Below are positions 17,466 through 25,086 of a stretch of DNA of 64,000 nucleotides, piece after piece. A program made the translations under genes and the position numbers. Position 1 is the first letter of the stretch. Every line of letters starts with the position of its first letter. Source of the DNA: Saprospiraceae bacterium (lineage in GTDB: Bacteria; Bacteroidota; Bacteroidia; Chitinophagales; Saprospiraceae); the NCBI GenBank assembly GCA_016714085.1, contig JADJNW010000022.1, positions 1 to 64,000 of the forward strand, given 5' to 3'. The notes under the pieces were generated by a model. It did no database searches and was not told the DNA's origin. It saw only the letters and a program-made list of their open reading frames with translations.

Positions 17466-18020
17466 TTACACCGCTACATCCACCGGCGGCTTGCGCTGCA
17501 TAACGGCAGCAACAATCAAGCTAAAAATGAGTCCCGTAAAAAATGTACTAACCGCTGCTATTCCTGCAAATACAGGTGGATTCATCATCATTTCGGTGAA
17601 TTTCATTGCCTGGTCAATTTGATCATCGGGCGTACCCCTAGCAATCATTTGTTCGCGGGTGCCTTCCATAATCATGTCAATAATATCCGGTGCAATAAAT
17701 GAGAAGAACAAAAAAGACCAAACAGCTGTTACTAAAGCCATTACTAAAAACTCCCACAAACCAACCATAAATCCTTGGCCAAAGGTCATAAAGCCGCCCA
17801 GGTCTTCACGGTGTTTCTTCATACCCATCACTGCCGCACCAATCATAATAGCATAAGTAAGCAGAGAATTCACCCATTGCATAGCGCTGCCCTGCTTTGT
17901 GTAATCTATAAATCCGCCTACATAAAAAATCAAACCGATAGCAATTAAAATAACGGATGCTATCAATCCATATCTTACCCCAGTAGGGCGAGGTGAAACC
18001 GAATTCGTTAAGGTACTCAT
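17466..18020 (-). CDS. DUF4199 membrane protein
   Basis: The 184-residue product has helices at about residues 15-37, 48-66, 85-110 and 150-175. DUF4199 hallmarks are GVRYGLIASVILIAIGLIFY, FGQGFMVGLWEFLVMALV, and the C-terminal FFTGLIFSLIVAAVMQRK. It is paralogous to the gene just downstream (16921-17417) and the pair is probably co-transcribed. DUF4199 proteins often sit upstream of polyprenyl glycosyltransferase and dihydroorotase genes in Bacteroidota, exactly the order seen here (dihydroorotase homologue, DUF4199, DUF4199, GT2). Confidence 0.85.
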   Translation of the reverse strand: MSTLTNSVSPRPTGVRYGLIASVILIAIGLIFYVGGFIDYTKQGSAMQWVNSLLTYAIMIGAAVMGMKKHREDLGGFMTFGQGFMVGLWEFLVMALVTAVWSFLFFSFIAPDIIDMIMEGTREQMIARGTPDDQIDQAMKFTEMMMNPPVFAGIAAVSTFFTGLIFSLIVAAVMQRKPPVDVAV

Positions 18021-18103
18021 ACGATTGTTGGTTTAAAGTCGGTTAAGAAATTGAATTATTTCCTCCAAAATGAGAAGAAATTCTGGCAATGCCAAGTATT
18101 TTT

Positions 18104-19378
18104 CTATGGACGCACGAAAATTTCCGATTGACGATTGTTTATAATCGCTAAAACTTTGCCAATGAGTTCTTTTCCGATCAAAGGCGAGTTCTTGGATTTG
18201 CTGCGAATATCAGCTTCCTGGAATGCCCATTTTTTGTCAGGATCAAAAATTGTTAAATTTGCCGCTTGCCCAGATTCGACGCGGGGTACATCCAATCCAA
18301 AAATCCTGCGCGGTTGTATCGCCAGTTTTTCGATCAATTGTTCGAGCGATAATTTATCTTTCAATGCTGCCCGGCTTGTCGCAAATGCAGTTTGCAAACC
18401 AATAGCACCAAAATCAGCGTAAGGAAATTCAAGATTTTTACCTTCAGGATCAACAGGCGTATGATTTGATGAAATAAAATCAAGTGTATTATCTTCTAAA
18501 CCAGCAATTAATGCTTCTCGGTCGGCCGCGCTACGCAATGGTGGCATCACTTTATAATTCGATTCAAACTCCGCAATCGCCTCATCTTCAAACAATAAAT
18601 TCAATGCTGCTACCGAAGCTGTCACGCGCAAACCTCGGGCTTTCGCTTCCCGAATTCGAGCTACAGCCCCCGCCGTGCTTACATTGGCAATATGCAAACG
18701 CGAATCGGCGTATGCCAATAAATGTAAATCGCGCTCCACCATCAATTCTTCCGCAAGATTGGGAATACCTTTCAAACCAAGCATGGTGCTGATAATACCC
18801 TCGTGCATTTGCCCATCTCCGGCAATAGCTTTGTCCAGAGGCTGATTGATTATAATGCCATTAAAGGGCAAGACGTATTCCAAAGCCCTCAAAATCAAAC
18901 CACTATGCTGCAATGATTTTCGTCCATCCGAAAAAGCTAAAGCGCCAGCCAATCGCATATCAAGCATTTCGGTAATATCTTTGCCTTCGCAATTTTCAGA
19001 AACCGCGCCAATCGGGTAACAATCAACCAGAAATCCTTGCGTATTTTTCTTAATATATAAAACTTCCGATTTGGAATCAATCACCGGATCGGTATTGGGT
19101 TGAATCGCAATAGCCGTGAAACCACCCGCCGCCGCTGCTTTCGTCACGGAATAAAGGTCTTCTCTATATTCAAATCCCGGATCGCAGGACTGCACACCTA
19201 CGTCCATCCATCCGGGCGACGCGCAAGCGCCTTTGGCATCAAAAATCTCAATATTTTCAATATTTAAATCCGGCTGAATCAATTGAATAACTCCATTTTC
19301 AATAAAAATATCGAGCGTATAGCCGTTATGCGGAGAGTTGGGATCAAGAATTTTGACTTGCTTTATCAGCAGATTCAT
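18104..19378 (-). CDS. pyrC: Dihydroorotase homologue without metal-binding residues
   Basis: The product has about 424 residues from the ATG at 19378; an upstream in-frame start adds MLFLPKLSES. The amidohydrolase/dihydroorotase framework is clear: GWMDVGVQSCDPGFEYREDL, GGFTAIAIQPNTDPVIDSKS, SRLHIANVSTAGAV, YKVMPPLRSAADREALIAGL and SSNHTPVDPEGKNLEFPY. Active enzymes carry HxH in the first motif, His in HCED, and the Asp of ATDHAPH. Here these read DVGVQ, NQPLD and SSNHTPV, so the metal ligands are mostly gone. It may be a non-catalytic partner of aspartate carbamoyltransferase, as known for PyrC-prime of pseudomonads, or a lineage-specific variant. Pyrimidine synthesis is the likely context. 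The symbol marks the family, not proven activity. Confidence 0.85.
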   Translation of the reverse strand: MNLLIKQVKILDPNSPHNGYTLDIFIENGVIQLIQPDLNIENIEIFDAKGACASPGWMDVGVQSCDPGFEYREDLYSVTKAAAAGGFTAIAIQPNTDPVIDSKSEVLYIKKNTQGFLVDCYPIGAVSENCEGKDITEMLDMRLAGALAFSDGRKSLQHSGLILRALEYVLPFNGIIINQPLDKAIAGDGQMHEGIISTMLGLKGIPNLAEELMVERDLHLLAYADSRLHIANVSTAGAVARIREAKARGLRVTASVAALNLLFEDEAIAEFESNYKVMPPLRSAADREALIAGLEDNTLDFISSNHTPVDPEGKNLEFPYADFGAIGLQTAFATSRAALKDKLSLEQLIEKLAIQPRRIFGLDVPRVESGQAANLTIFDPDKKWAFQEADIRSKSKNSPLIGKELIGKVLAIINNRQSEIFVRP

Positions 19379-19655
19379 GCTTTCGCTTAATTTTGGCAAA
19401 AATAGCAATACCTGCCCGTATTGAGGAAGTCAAAGTAAAGAAATTTTCAACCTTGTGAATTTATATTTATTTTAGAGCTCAAATATAATAATGATGGAAG
19501 TGAAAAATGGCTACTTTAACTGCTCAAAATATTCGAGCAAATCAATATCGGCAATGACCCAATTTATATGATCCTGCTAAATTATAAACAAAATCATTGA
19601 ATATTATCGCAATTTTATACCTTGCAAGAATATTCCATCAAATTATGCTATAATC

Positions 19656-20162
19656 ATGAAGATTAATCTCTTATTTCTATTATTATTTATTAGTTATTTA
19701 CTTCCTGCTCAAAATATTAGCAAGGAAACCACTACTATTATATTATTTCGCCATGCAGAAGCGGCAACAACGAGTAGTGACCCCAGGAATCCTGATCTTT
19801 CGGAAGCAGGCATGGAGCGTGCCAAACGCCTTACATCTTTATTATCGGACTTAATAATAGATGAATGTTATTCAACTCCGCTCAAAAGAACTCAGCAAAC
19901 TATTCAGTTTATCGCTGCCCAACGAGGTCAAGCCACCAAAGAATACGATCCGCGCGCCTTGCCAGCATTTGCAGATGCTTTGCGCCAATCAACAGGAAAA
20001 ACCATTTTGGTTGCAGGCCATTCTAACACCACCCCTACTTTGGTCAACCTACTGATTGGTGAAGAGCGTTATCGCCAGTTGCACGAGTCGGAATTCGGTA
20101 AAATATGGATGCTTACTTTTATAAATGGGAAATTGGCTCAAACATTGGTTTTGAATTATTAA
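19656..20162 (+). CDS. Exported histidine phosphatase (SixA-like)
   Basis: The 168-residue product has a signal peptide (MKINLLFLLLFISYLLPAQ), then FRHAEA with the catalytic RH at about residues 31-32, LSEAGMERAKRL, STPLKRTQQTI, and the second catalytic His in VAGHSNTTPTLVNLL. It belongs to branch 1 of the histidine phosphatase family and uses a phospho-His intermediate. The short length and periplasmic location resemble SixA and PhoE-like small phosphatases; the substrate is unknown. It stands alone, with 247 nt of empty AT-rich DNA upstream. Confidence 0.87.
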   Translation: MKINLLFLLLFISYLLPAQNISKETTTIILFRHAEAATTSSDPRNPDLSEAGMERAKRLTSLLSDLIIDECYSTPLKRTQQTIQFIAAQRGQATKEYDPRALPAFADALRQSTGKTILVAGHSNTTPTLVNLLIGEERYRQLHESEFGKIWMLTFINGKLAQTLVLNY

Positions 20163-20176
20163 AAATAATTTTATTT

Positions 20177-21514
20177 TTATTCATCCTTTACACCCAAATT
20201 ATACCAGTCCACTTTTCTGGAGTAAAACATAACGGCTGCCAGCGCTACAAAAATCCCCAAACTGCCCGCCAATAAAGCGAAGTCTTCCAATTGTAAAATG
20301 ACAAAAATAAAGCCATAAATAGCGATTAATAAAAGTGCCAGTTGTATTACTAAACGTGTAATTTTTAAAACCGAAGCGCTATAAAAAGTGATGAGCCCAA
20401 TGGTGGCGAGCGCAGCAGCTAAATAAGCATAATTAAATCCGATTTGTTCGGATAAGGAAAGTAATAATAAATAAAATACGCTGATTGCCAAGCCGATTAG
20501 TAAATATTGGAAAGGATGAATATGAAATTTGCGTAAAGTTTCAAAGAAAAAGTAAATTAAAAAGGTTAACCCTATAATTAAAATAGCATATTTCGCAGAG
20601 CGATTGTTCTTGGCATATTCGTCCACCGGCTGAATAAGGCGCACACCAAATGCGGATTCTCCAAATTTAAAGTTGTCGTTTTGCCAGCTTTGAGGGTAAT
20701 TGCGATTGAGGTCAAGCACTTGCCAATTCGCACGAAAGCCATTTTCATTGATCTCGCGTTGATCTGGTAAAAAATTGCCGATGAAGCTGGGGGAATTCCA
20801 GTCTGATTGCAGATTCACTTTGGTTTCTTTGCCCACCGGCTCAAATTGCAAAAAATCGCTTCCATTTACTTTCAGAGGTATCGAAAAATTATAATTTGTA
20901 CTTTCCATATTTACAGGTACTTCGATGCTTACGCCGGAAGCCAAAAGCATTGGTTCTGCCGTACCGGGCTCCATGCGGAATTTATTATTATCCCAGTCCA
21001 ATTCGATCATATTTTTAATGCCGGACATACCAGAAACGCCCACCGATAGTTTAGCTTGCTCCCAAAGTACATCTTTCGGATCGATGTGCAAAGCAGTGAA
21101 ATCGGGCTGTTCAAAGTTTCCAGTTAATGTTAATTCCGTTTGATATAATATTACATTAAAAATGCCGCGTTGTCGAATTTCATGTATTACATCACCATTT
21201 ACCTCCAATTTAAGTGGCAGAAAATGAGCGACTTCGCGTACCGCATTGCGTTTACCATCTTCATATTGTATCCAGCGATTATAAGGAATGGTCAATACTG
21301 GCCCAATAATGGTTTGGGGGGCGCCCCAGGAGCTACTTACTTCCCTGATGGCTTCGGATTGGCGGCTTTGTCGTTCGGAAATTAATTCCTGAATCATTAC
21401 ATTCGGTATCATTAATATCAAGATCAAAAAGCCAATGGCTGCGAGCTTGACGAATAAGGATTGTTTTAGCCAATTGCTAAAGCGTTGAAAATTAGAAGAT
21501 TCTTGATTTTCCAT
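20177..21514 (-). CDS. creD: CreD family inner-membrane protein
   Basis: The product has about 445 residues from the ATG at 21514 (MENQESSNFQRFSNWLKQ). It has one N-terminal helix (KLAAIGFLILILMIPNVMI), the large CreD periplasmic domain (SSSWGAPQTIIGPVLTIPY, the family signature), and a block of five to six C-terminal helices (YAILIIGLTFLIYFFFETL onward). CreD is a cell-envelope protein that in enterics belongs to the CreBC regulon and changes sensitivity to some colicins and beta-lactams. Here it sits behind an operator (21533-21549) and a winged-helix regulator instead of a two-component system. Confidence 0.9.
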   Translation of the reverse strand: MENQESSNFQRFSNWLKQSLFVKLAAIGFLILILMIPNVMIQELISERQSRQSEAIREVSSSWGAPQTIIGPVLTIPYNRWIQYEDGKRNAVREVAHFLPLKLEVNGDVIHEIRQRGIFNVILYQTELTLTGNFEQPDFTALHIDPKDVLWEQAKLSVGVSGMSGIKNMIELDWDNNKFRMEPGTAEPMLLASGVSIEVPVNMESTNYNFSIPLKVNGSDFLQFEPVGKETKVNLQSDWNSPSFIGNFLPDQREINENGFRANWQVLDLNRNYPQSWQNDNFKFGESAFGVRLIQPVDEYAKNNRSAKYAILIIGLTFLIYFFFETLRKFHIHPFQYLLIGLAISVFYLLLLSLSEQIGFNYAYLAAALATIGLITFYSASVLKITRLVIQLALLLIAIYGFIFVILQLEDFALLAGSLGIFVALAAVMFYSRKVDWYNLGVKDE

Positions 21515-21532
21515 ATTATTAAAATTTAAAGT

Positions 21533-21549
21533 ACTTTGAAATTCAAAGT
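21533..21549 (-). promoter_or_regulatory. Palindromic operator before creD
   Basis: ACTTTGAA-A-TTCAAAGT is a perfect 8-bp inverted repeat 18 nt upstream of the creD ATG, inside the 54-nt gap after the regulator gene. A near-identical palindrome (ACTTTGCA-A-TGCAAAGT) stands before the membrane gene at 22590-22606. Both copies are preceded by GT and followed by T. The regulator encoded at 21569-21874 is the obvious candidate to bind them. Confidence 0.7.
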
Positions 21550-21568
21550 TTAAATACAAAAAATTTTA

Positions 21569-21874
21569 TTATATCCCTTTTAATAACTTTTCTAATGCTG
21601 CCAAATGTTGCTCAAAGGCTTGCCGGCCTTGGGTTGTGGCATAATATTTAGTATTTGGTTTCCTGCCTACAAAAGATTTTTCCACTCTTATATAATTTGC
21701 ATTTTCTAAATGTTTAATATGGCTCGCTAAATTACCATCGGTGATATTAAATGGATTTAATAAATCTTTCAGCGCATTAAAGTCTAAATAATCATTCACC
21801 ATCAAGGCAGACATGATGGCCAAGCGGATATTGTTTTCAAATGCTTTATCTAAATTTTGTAATACTTCTTTCAC
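21569..21874 (-). CDS. Winged-helix transcriptional regulator
   Basis: The 101-residue DNA-binding protein is read from a GTG at 21874. It is a single winged-helix domain: RLAIMSALMVNDYLDFNALK, a recognition helix around NITDGNLASHIKHLENANYI, and the wing VEKSFVGRKPNTKYYATTQG. This is the HTH_34/PadR-MarR-like short regulator type that usually accompanies creD in Bacteroidota. The two palindromes at 21533 and 22590 flank it and are probable binding sites. It has no ligand domain, so the signal may come through a partner protein or by dimer control. Confidence 0.85.
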   Translation of the reverse strand: MKEVLQNLDKAFENNIRLAIMSALMVNDYLDFNALKDLLNPFNITDGNLASHIKHLENANYIRVEKSFVGRKPNTKYYATTQGRQAFEQHLAALEKLLKGI

Positions 21875-21962
21875 GTTTTTAAATGTGTTCGTGTGTTCGT
21901 GTGTTTATGTGTTCACGCACTGCTCTTACAAGAACACCTGAACACATTGCACCAGAACACAA

Positions 21963-22583
21963 TTATCGCTCATACTTCCAATACATAATAATGCCATACA
22001 CAATATGCAAAACCCCAAAGCCTAATGCCCAGAATAACAGACCTTTACCCGGAAATAATGCTGCTGCAAAACCTATTAATATTTCTATCATACCCAGCTT
22101 TCGAATATCACTAAATGTAAAATTCCCGGCATTCAACAGCGCCAAGCCATAAAAAATCAAGGTAGAAGCAACGATTAAAGAAAAATAACCATTCATGTAA
22201 AGAATGAGAACGAAGAATCCACCCGTGACCAAAGGAAGAGCAAAATTGACTAAAACCCTTATGGCCGCTGGCGTCCAGAGTTTCTGTCCGGCTTTACGAG
22301 CTTTACGATAACTGAGCCACACCGTCGTGCCGACTGCTAATGCTAAAACAAGGATTGCATCAAAAAATAAAGGTAAAACCTCCGGGCTAAATAAACTTTC
22401 GGTCATCGCGCGATAACGCACCACCGGAGCAAAATAAATGAGTCGGTAAGCGAAAAAAGCTCCAATCAGCGCATACACGCCCGCCAGAATCGCCGCCCAG
22501 GCACTCAGAGACAAGAATTTGGTCGAGCGTTCCATAATAGAACGAATCTGCGCCAGGTCATCAAGATGTTTAGAATTATTCAT
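21963..22583 (-). CDS. Membrane protein, CreD-cluster partner
   Basis: The ATG at 22583 (MNNSKHLDDLAQIRSIMERS) is chosen because the operator lies just upstream and the longer in-frame start at 22715 would run through it. The 206-residue protein has six predicted helices, the first as AAILAGVYALIGAFFAYRLI. The soluble N-terminus (DDLAQIRSIMERSTKFLSLS) is typical of a Bacteroidota family found next to the short winged-helix regulator. The function is unknown; the layout suggests a sensor or anti-regulator in the same circuit. An 88-nt gap with repeated GTGTTC/GAACAC words follows. Confidence 0.7.
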   Translation of the reverse strand: MNNSKHLDDLAQIRSIMERSTKFLSLSAWAAILAGVYALIGAFFAYRLIYFAPVVRYRAMTESLFSPEVLPLFFDAILVLALAVGTTVWLSYRKARKAGQKLWTPAAIRVLVNFALPLVTGGFFVLILYMNGYFSLIVASTLIFYGLALLNAGNFTFSDIRKLGMIEILIGFAAALFPGKGLLFWALGFGVLHIVYGIIMYWKYER

Positions 22584-22589
22584 AAAAGT

Positions 22590-22606
22590 ACTTTGCAATG
22601 CAAAGT
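22590..22606 (-). promoter_or_regulatory. Palindromic operator before the CreD-cluster membrane gene
   Basis: ACTTTGCA-A-TGCAAAGT is a perfect 8-bp inverted repeat 6 nt upstream of the ATG at 22583. It has the same arm length, spacer and flanks as the copy before creD (21533-21549), differing only in one complementary pair (C/G instead of A/T). That compensated change is what a palindrome under selection would show. Confidence 0.7.
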
Positions 22607-23168
22607 TAATCCAAATTTTCATTCTTCCAAATACAGATTGAAAATGATTAGAAAATAATTTAAAAAAATGAAGGAAATGAAGACGCTCAAAATAATATGA
22701 GGCGGCTAAAGTCATTTGTAAAAACTATATTTTGCCTTTTAAGTTTACAAGCATATTTTCTTAACAAATATTTTACATTTAAAAATGTAATTTTTTAATA
22801 CGAACTGCGTTATGCAGTTGTCTATCATTGAGATAGGCATATTTTTAACTGATTTAGATATTTTGTATATGAAAACGTTATACGATTTTTTAACCATCAA
22901 AATCTTGAGTTATGGCAGATGTAATTTGTCGCCTCTGGTCATTCTATCGAATCGAACCGGAGCCTGGCAAGGGCATGCGTGACGACACGCGACATAGCCC
23001 TCCGGCTGAATTTTATGTAATGTTTCATAGACCAAATCCTACAGGGATATTGTCATTGAGGCGCTTAAAAATGACCCTAAAAAACCTAAAACCATTTCTA
23101 GAGAGGCTCACTATGCACCCGTCCGCTCCGGACGTAAAAATGGAGTAGTGCTTGTGTGCCTTTCTTTT
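22607..23168. other. Long intergenic region with a GC-rich nested hairpin
   Basis: Most of the 560 nt is very AT-rich with no convincing gene; a 78-residue open frame at 22912-23148 has no family or signal. An island at 22957-23005 can fold into a nested stem: CCGGA/TCCGG, then GGGC/GCCC, then GCGTG/CACGC closing on the ACGA loop. Such a GC-rich fold in AT-rich surroundings may be a structured RNA, an attenuator or a relic of mobile DNA. Confidence 0.35.
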
Positions 23169-23948
23169 TTATTTTTTATTTACATGAAGTAATAAAATAT
23201 CATAAAATTCTTCCGCGATTTTCTTTCCTTTTTTTGAAAGCTTCCAAAATGTTACTTTTCCAACTTTCGTTTTTTCAATGAGCATCGCGTTTTCCATCTC
23301 TTTCACAGCTTCATACACTCTTTTTCTACTTTTAATATTAGATAATTTATAAATATCAGAAACATTATATCCTTCAAAAATATCGTCTGTTTTATTTAGT
23401 ACCATGAGCACCGCAATTCTAGCCAAAGAATCTCTCAACCCATCTTCTGTAATATTATTATCTTTTTCAATTATATTTATTGGTTTTACCTGCGGCATTT
23501 CCAGCGTCATCGCATTTTTGGTTTCTCTGGTAATGCGCACAAAAAGCGCGTCCCTTTCGCCTTCCAGCATATCGGTCAAGGGTTTATCGGGCGGATTTAT
23601 CGCTTGAAATTTGGAGAGCGATTCGGTTTCCATGAACATACAATGCCCTAAAATCAATGGCAATATCACAGCACCTTCGTCCTCGGCGGCAGTCAGAAGT
23701 GAAGGCAATTCTTCGTTGTGAATAAAATCGGAAGCGAGATAATTAGCGCTGATCAAAAGAATGGCAACCCTCGCGGACTCCATTGCATTGGTAATTTCTT
23801 TTCTCCATTGATCGCCCGCCTTGATCTCGGTGTCCACCCAAATCGAGAATTGATATTGTTGTTTTAAAAATTTTAAATGCACCAATAAAAGATCCAACCA
23901 TTTTTTATCCTGATGGCTGTAACTTACAAAAACACCTGTTCTTTTCAT
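23169..23948 (-). CDS. TIR-domain protein with C-terminal winged helix
   Basis: The 259-residue protein starts with a TIR domain (about residues 1-140): GVFVSYSHQDKKWLDLLLVH, FSIWVDTEIKAGDQWRKEI, and ISANYLASDFIHNEEL, where a Glu at residue 79 or 80 fits the catalytic position of NAD-cleaving TIRs. After a linker, residues 165-255 form a winged-helix-like module (RDSLARIAVLMVLNKTDDIF, RKRVYEAVKEMENAMLIEKT, VTFWKLSKKGKKIAEEF). Bacterial TIR proteins often serve in anti-phage defence by NAD depletion or signal-nucleotide production. The winged helix may sense DNA or control its own gene. No partner gene lies beside it. Confidence 0.87.
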   Translation of the reverse strand: MKRTGVFVSYSHQDKKWLDLLLVHLKFLKQQYQFSIWVDTEIKAGDQWRKEITNAMESARVAILLISANYLASDFIHNEELPSLLTAAEDEGAVILPLILGHCMFMETESLSKFQAINPPDKPLTDMLEGERDALFVRITRETKNAMTLEMPQVKPINIIEKDNNITEDGLRDSLARIAVLMVLNKTDDIFEGYNVSDIYKLSNIKSRKRVYEAVKEMENAMLIEKTKVGKVTFWKLSKKGKKIAEEFYDILLLHVNKK

Positions 23949-24037
23949 ATTATAAAATAGCCTCTAAAGCTTTGATTGCTAATTAAATGGCTTAAATATA
24001 ATACTAATTTAGATATTTACTTCCATTTAATAAAAAA

Positions 24038-24064
24038 TCCCGAAGCCAAATGCTGACCTCGGGA
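24038..24064 (-). terminator. Rho-independent terminator of the DM13/barrel operon
   Basis: On the minus strand, a stem made by TCCCGA (24038-24043) and TCGGGA (24059-24064) is followed by a run of T residues (complement of the A-run at 24032-24037). It lies about 140 nt after the stop of the outer-membrane barrel gene. Confidence 0.7.
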
Positions 24065-24204
24065 AAGTTCGATTATTATATAAATAACACCCTGAAAGAA
24101 TTCTTGAGTCGTCGGCAGTTTCCAGGAAACAGCCTTCAACACATTGTTAATCAGGCTATTAATTCAAAAATAAATAACATATAAATATGTTGAATTATTT
24201 AATA

Positions 24205-25065
24205 TTAATTTAGTTTTAAATAAACGCCAAACGACACCGCCGGTGCTGCTAATACGTTTCTACCGCTCATAGCACCTGCCACTTGCGCGTTGATGCCGAT
24301 TTGGTTTTTGAATTCATACGCCAGGAATGCCTGTGGGGATAGAAATTCTACATTATTGGAAAACAGTCCATTGCCGCTGCCCGTTGGGTTGCCATTATTT
24401 AATGATTGTGTTCCCGCGAATTTCACGCCCGCAATCAATTGATTATCAAGGAATTTATGCCCAAATTCCAATTCAAAACGCAATTCATCGGAAAAGTTTT
24501 CGGAGCGATTGTTGAAACCCAAATAGCCCGTAGCGTACCATTTATCAGCGCCATAGCCTGCTTCGAGACGCAATTGCTGATTGAATTCGCCATCGCCCGT
24601 GAAAAGCAAATTCTCATTTTCGGAATCGCCCGTTGGCAAACCCAGGAATAGCGCGGTTGTTACCGACCAGCGATTCTTCGCCCACAAACCATATCGCAAT
24701 CCCAAATCAATATCACCGATGGAATTATTTTCTAATCCCGGCTGTAAAATCTCACCTGTGAGCGCCCCTACCCCTTCATTCACCGTATTTCGCACAAAAA
24801 ATGGCACATAACCAATGACCGTCAATTTATTCGTAATGCCGTATTCACCATAAAAAGAAGTAACATAATTGCTAAGGCGTGTACCAGCACCATTGATATT
24901 GTAAATATTGGCGTCCATGCCGTAGTATTCGCGGGCACGGATGAAGCTGAAATCCAATTTGAAAAATCCGCCACCTTGAGGCTGCGGCCAGCCGCCTGCA
25001 AAAACAGCGATTTGATATGTAAAAATGAATATAATAATAAAAACGGGTTTTATAATATTTTTCAT
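24205..25065 (-). CDS. Outer-membrane beta-barrel protein
   Basis: The 286-residue product has a signal peptide ending ...AVFAGGWPQPQGGGF and then alternating amphipathic strands rich in Tyr, Asn and Gly (SNYVTSFYGEYGITNKLTVI, RWSVTTALFLGLPTGDSENE), ending in the barrel-closing VSFGVYLKLN. It resembles the MetA-pathway/alginate-export type of small porin-like barrels. The start lies 21 nt after the stop of the DM13 lipoprotein, so both are one operon. It may carry or export a substrate handled by the lipoprotein; no proof. Confidence 0.75.
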   Translation of the reverse strand: MKNIIKPVFIIIFIFTYQIAVFAGGWPQPQGGGFFKLDFSFIRAREYYGMDANIYNINGAGTRLSNYVTSFYGEYGITNKLTVIGYVPFFVRNTVNEGVGALTGEILQPGLENNSIGDIDLGLRYGLWAKNRWSVTTALFLGLPTGDSENENLLFTGDGEFNQQLRLEAGYGADKWYATGYLGFNNRSENFSDELRFELEFGHKFLDNQLIAGVKFAGTQSLNNGNPTGSGNGLFSNNVEFLSPQAFLAYEFKNQIGINAQVAGAMSGRNVLAAPAVSFGVYLKLN

Positions 25066-25086
25066 TATTTTAATATTTAAAGTCTT

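Noticed and set aside
22912..23148. 78-residue open frame in the spacer next to the TIR gene
   Set aside because: No hydrophobic core, signal, family motif or terminator fits it. The frame covers the GC-rich nested hairpin and is better explained as non-coding structured DNA.
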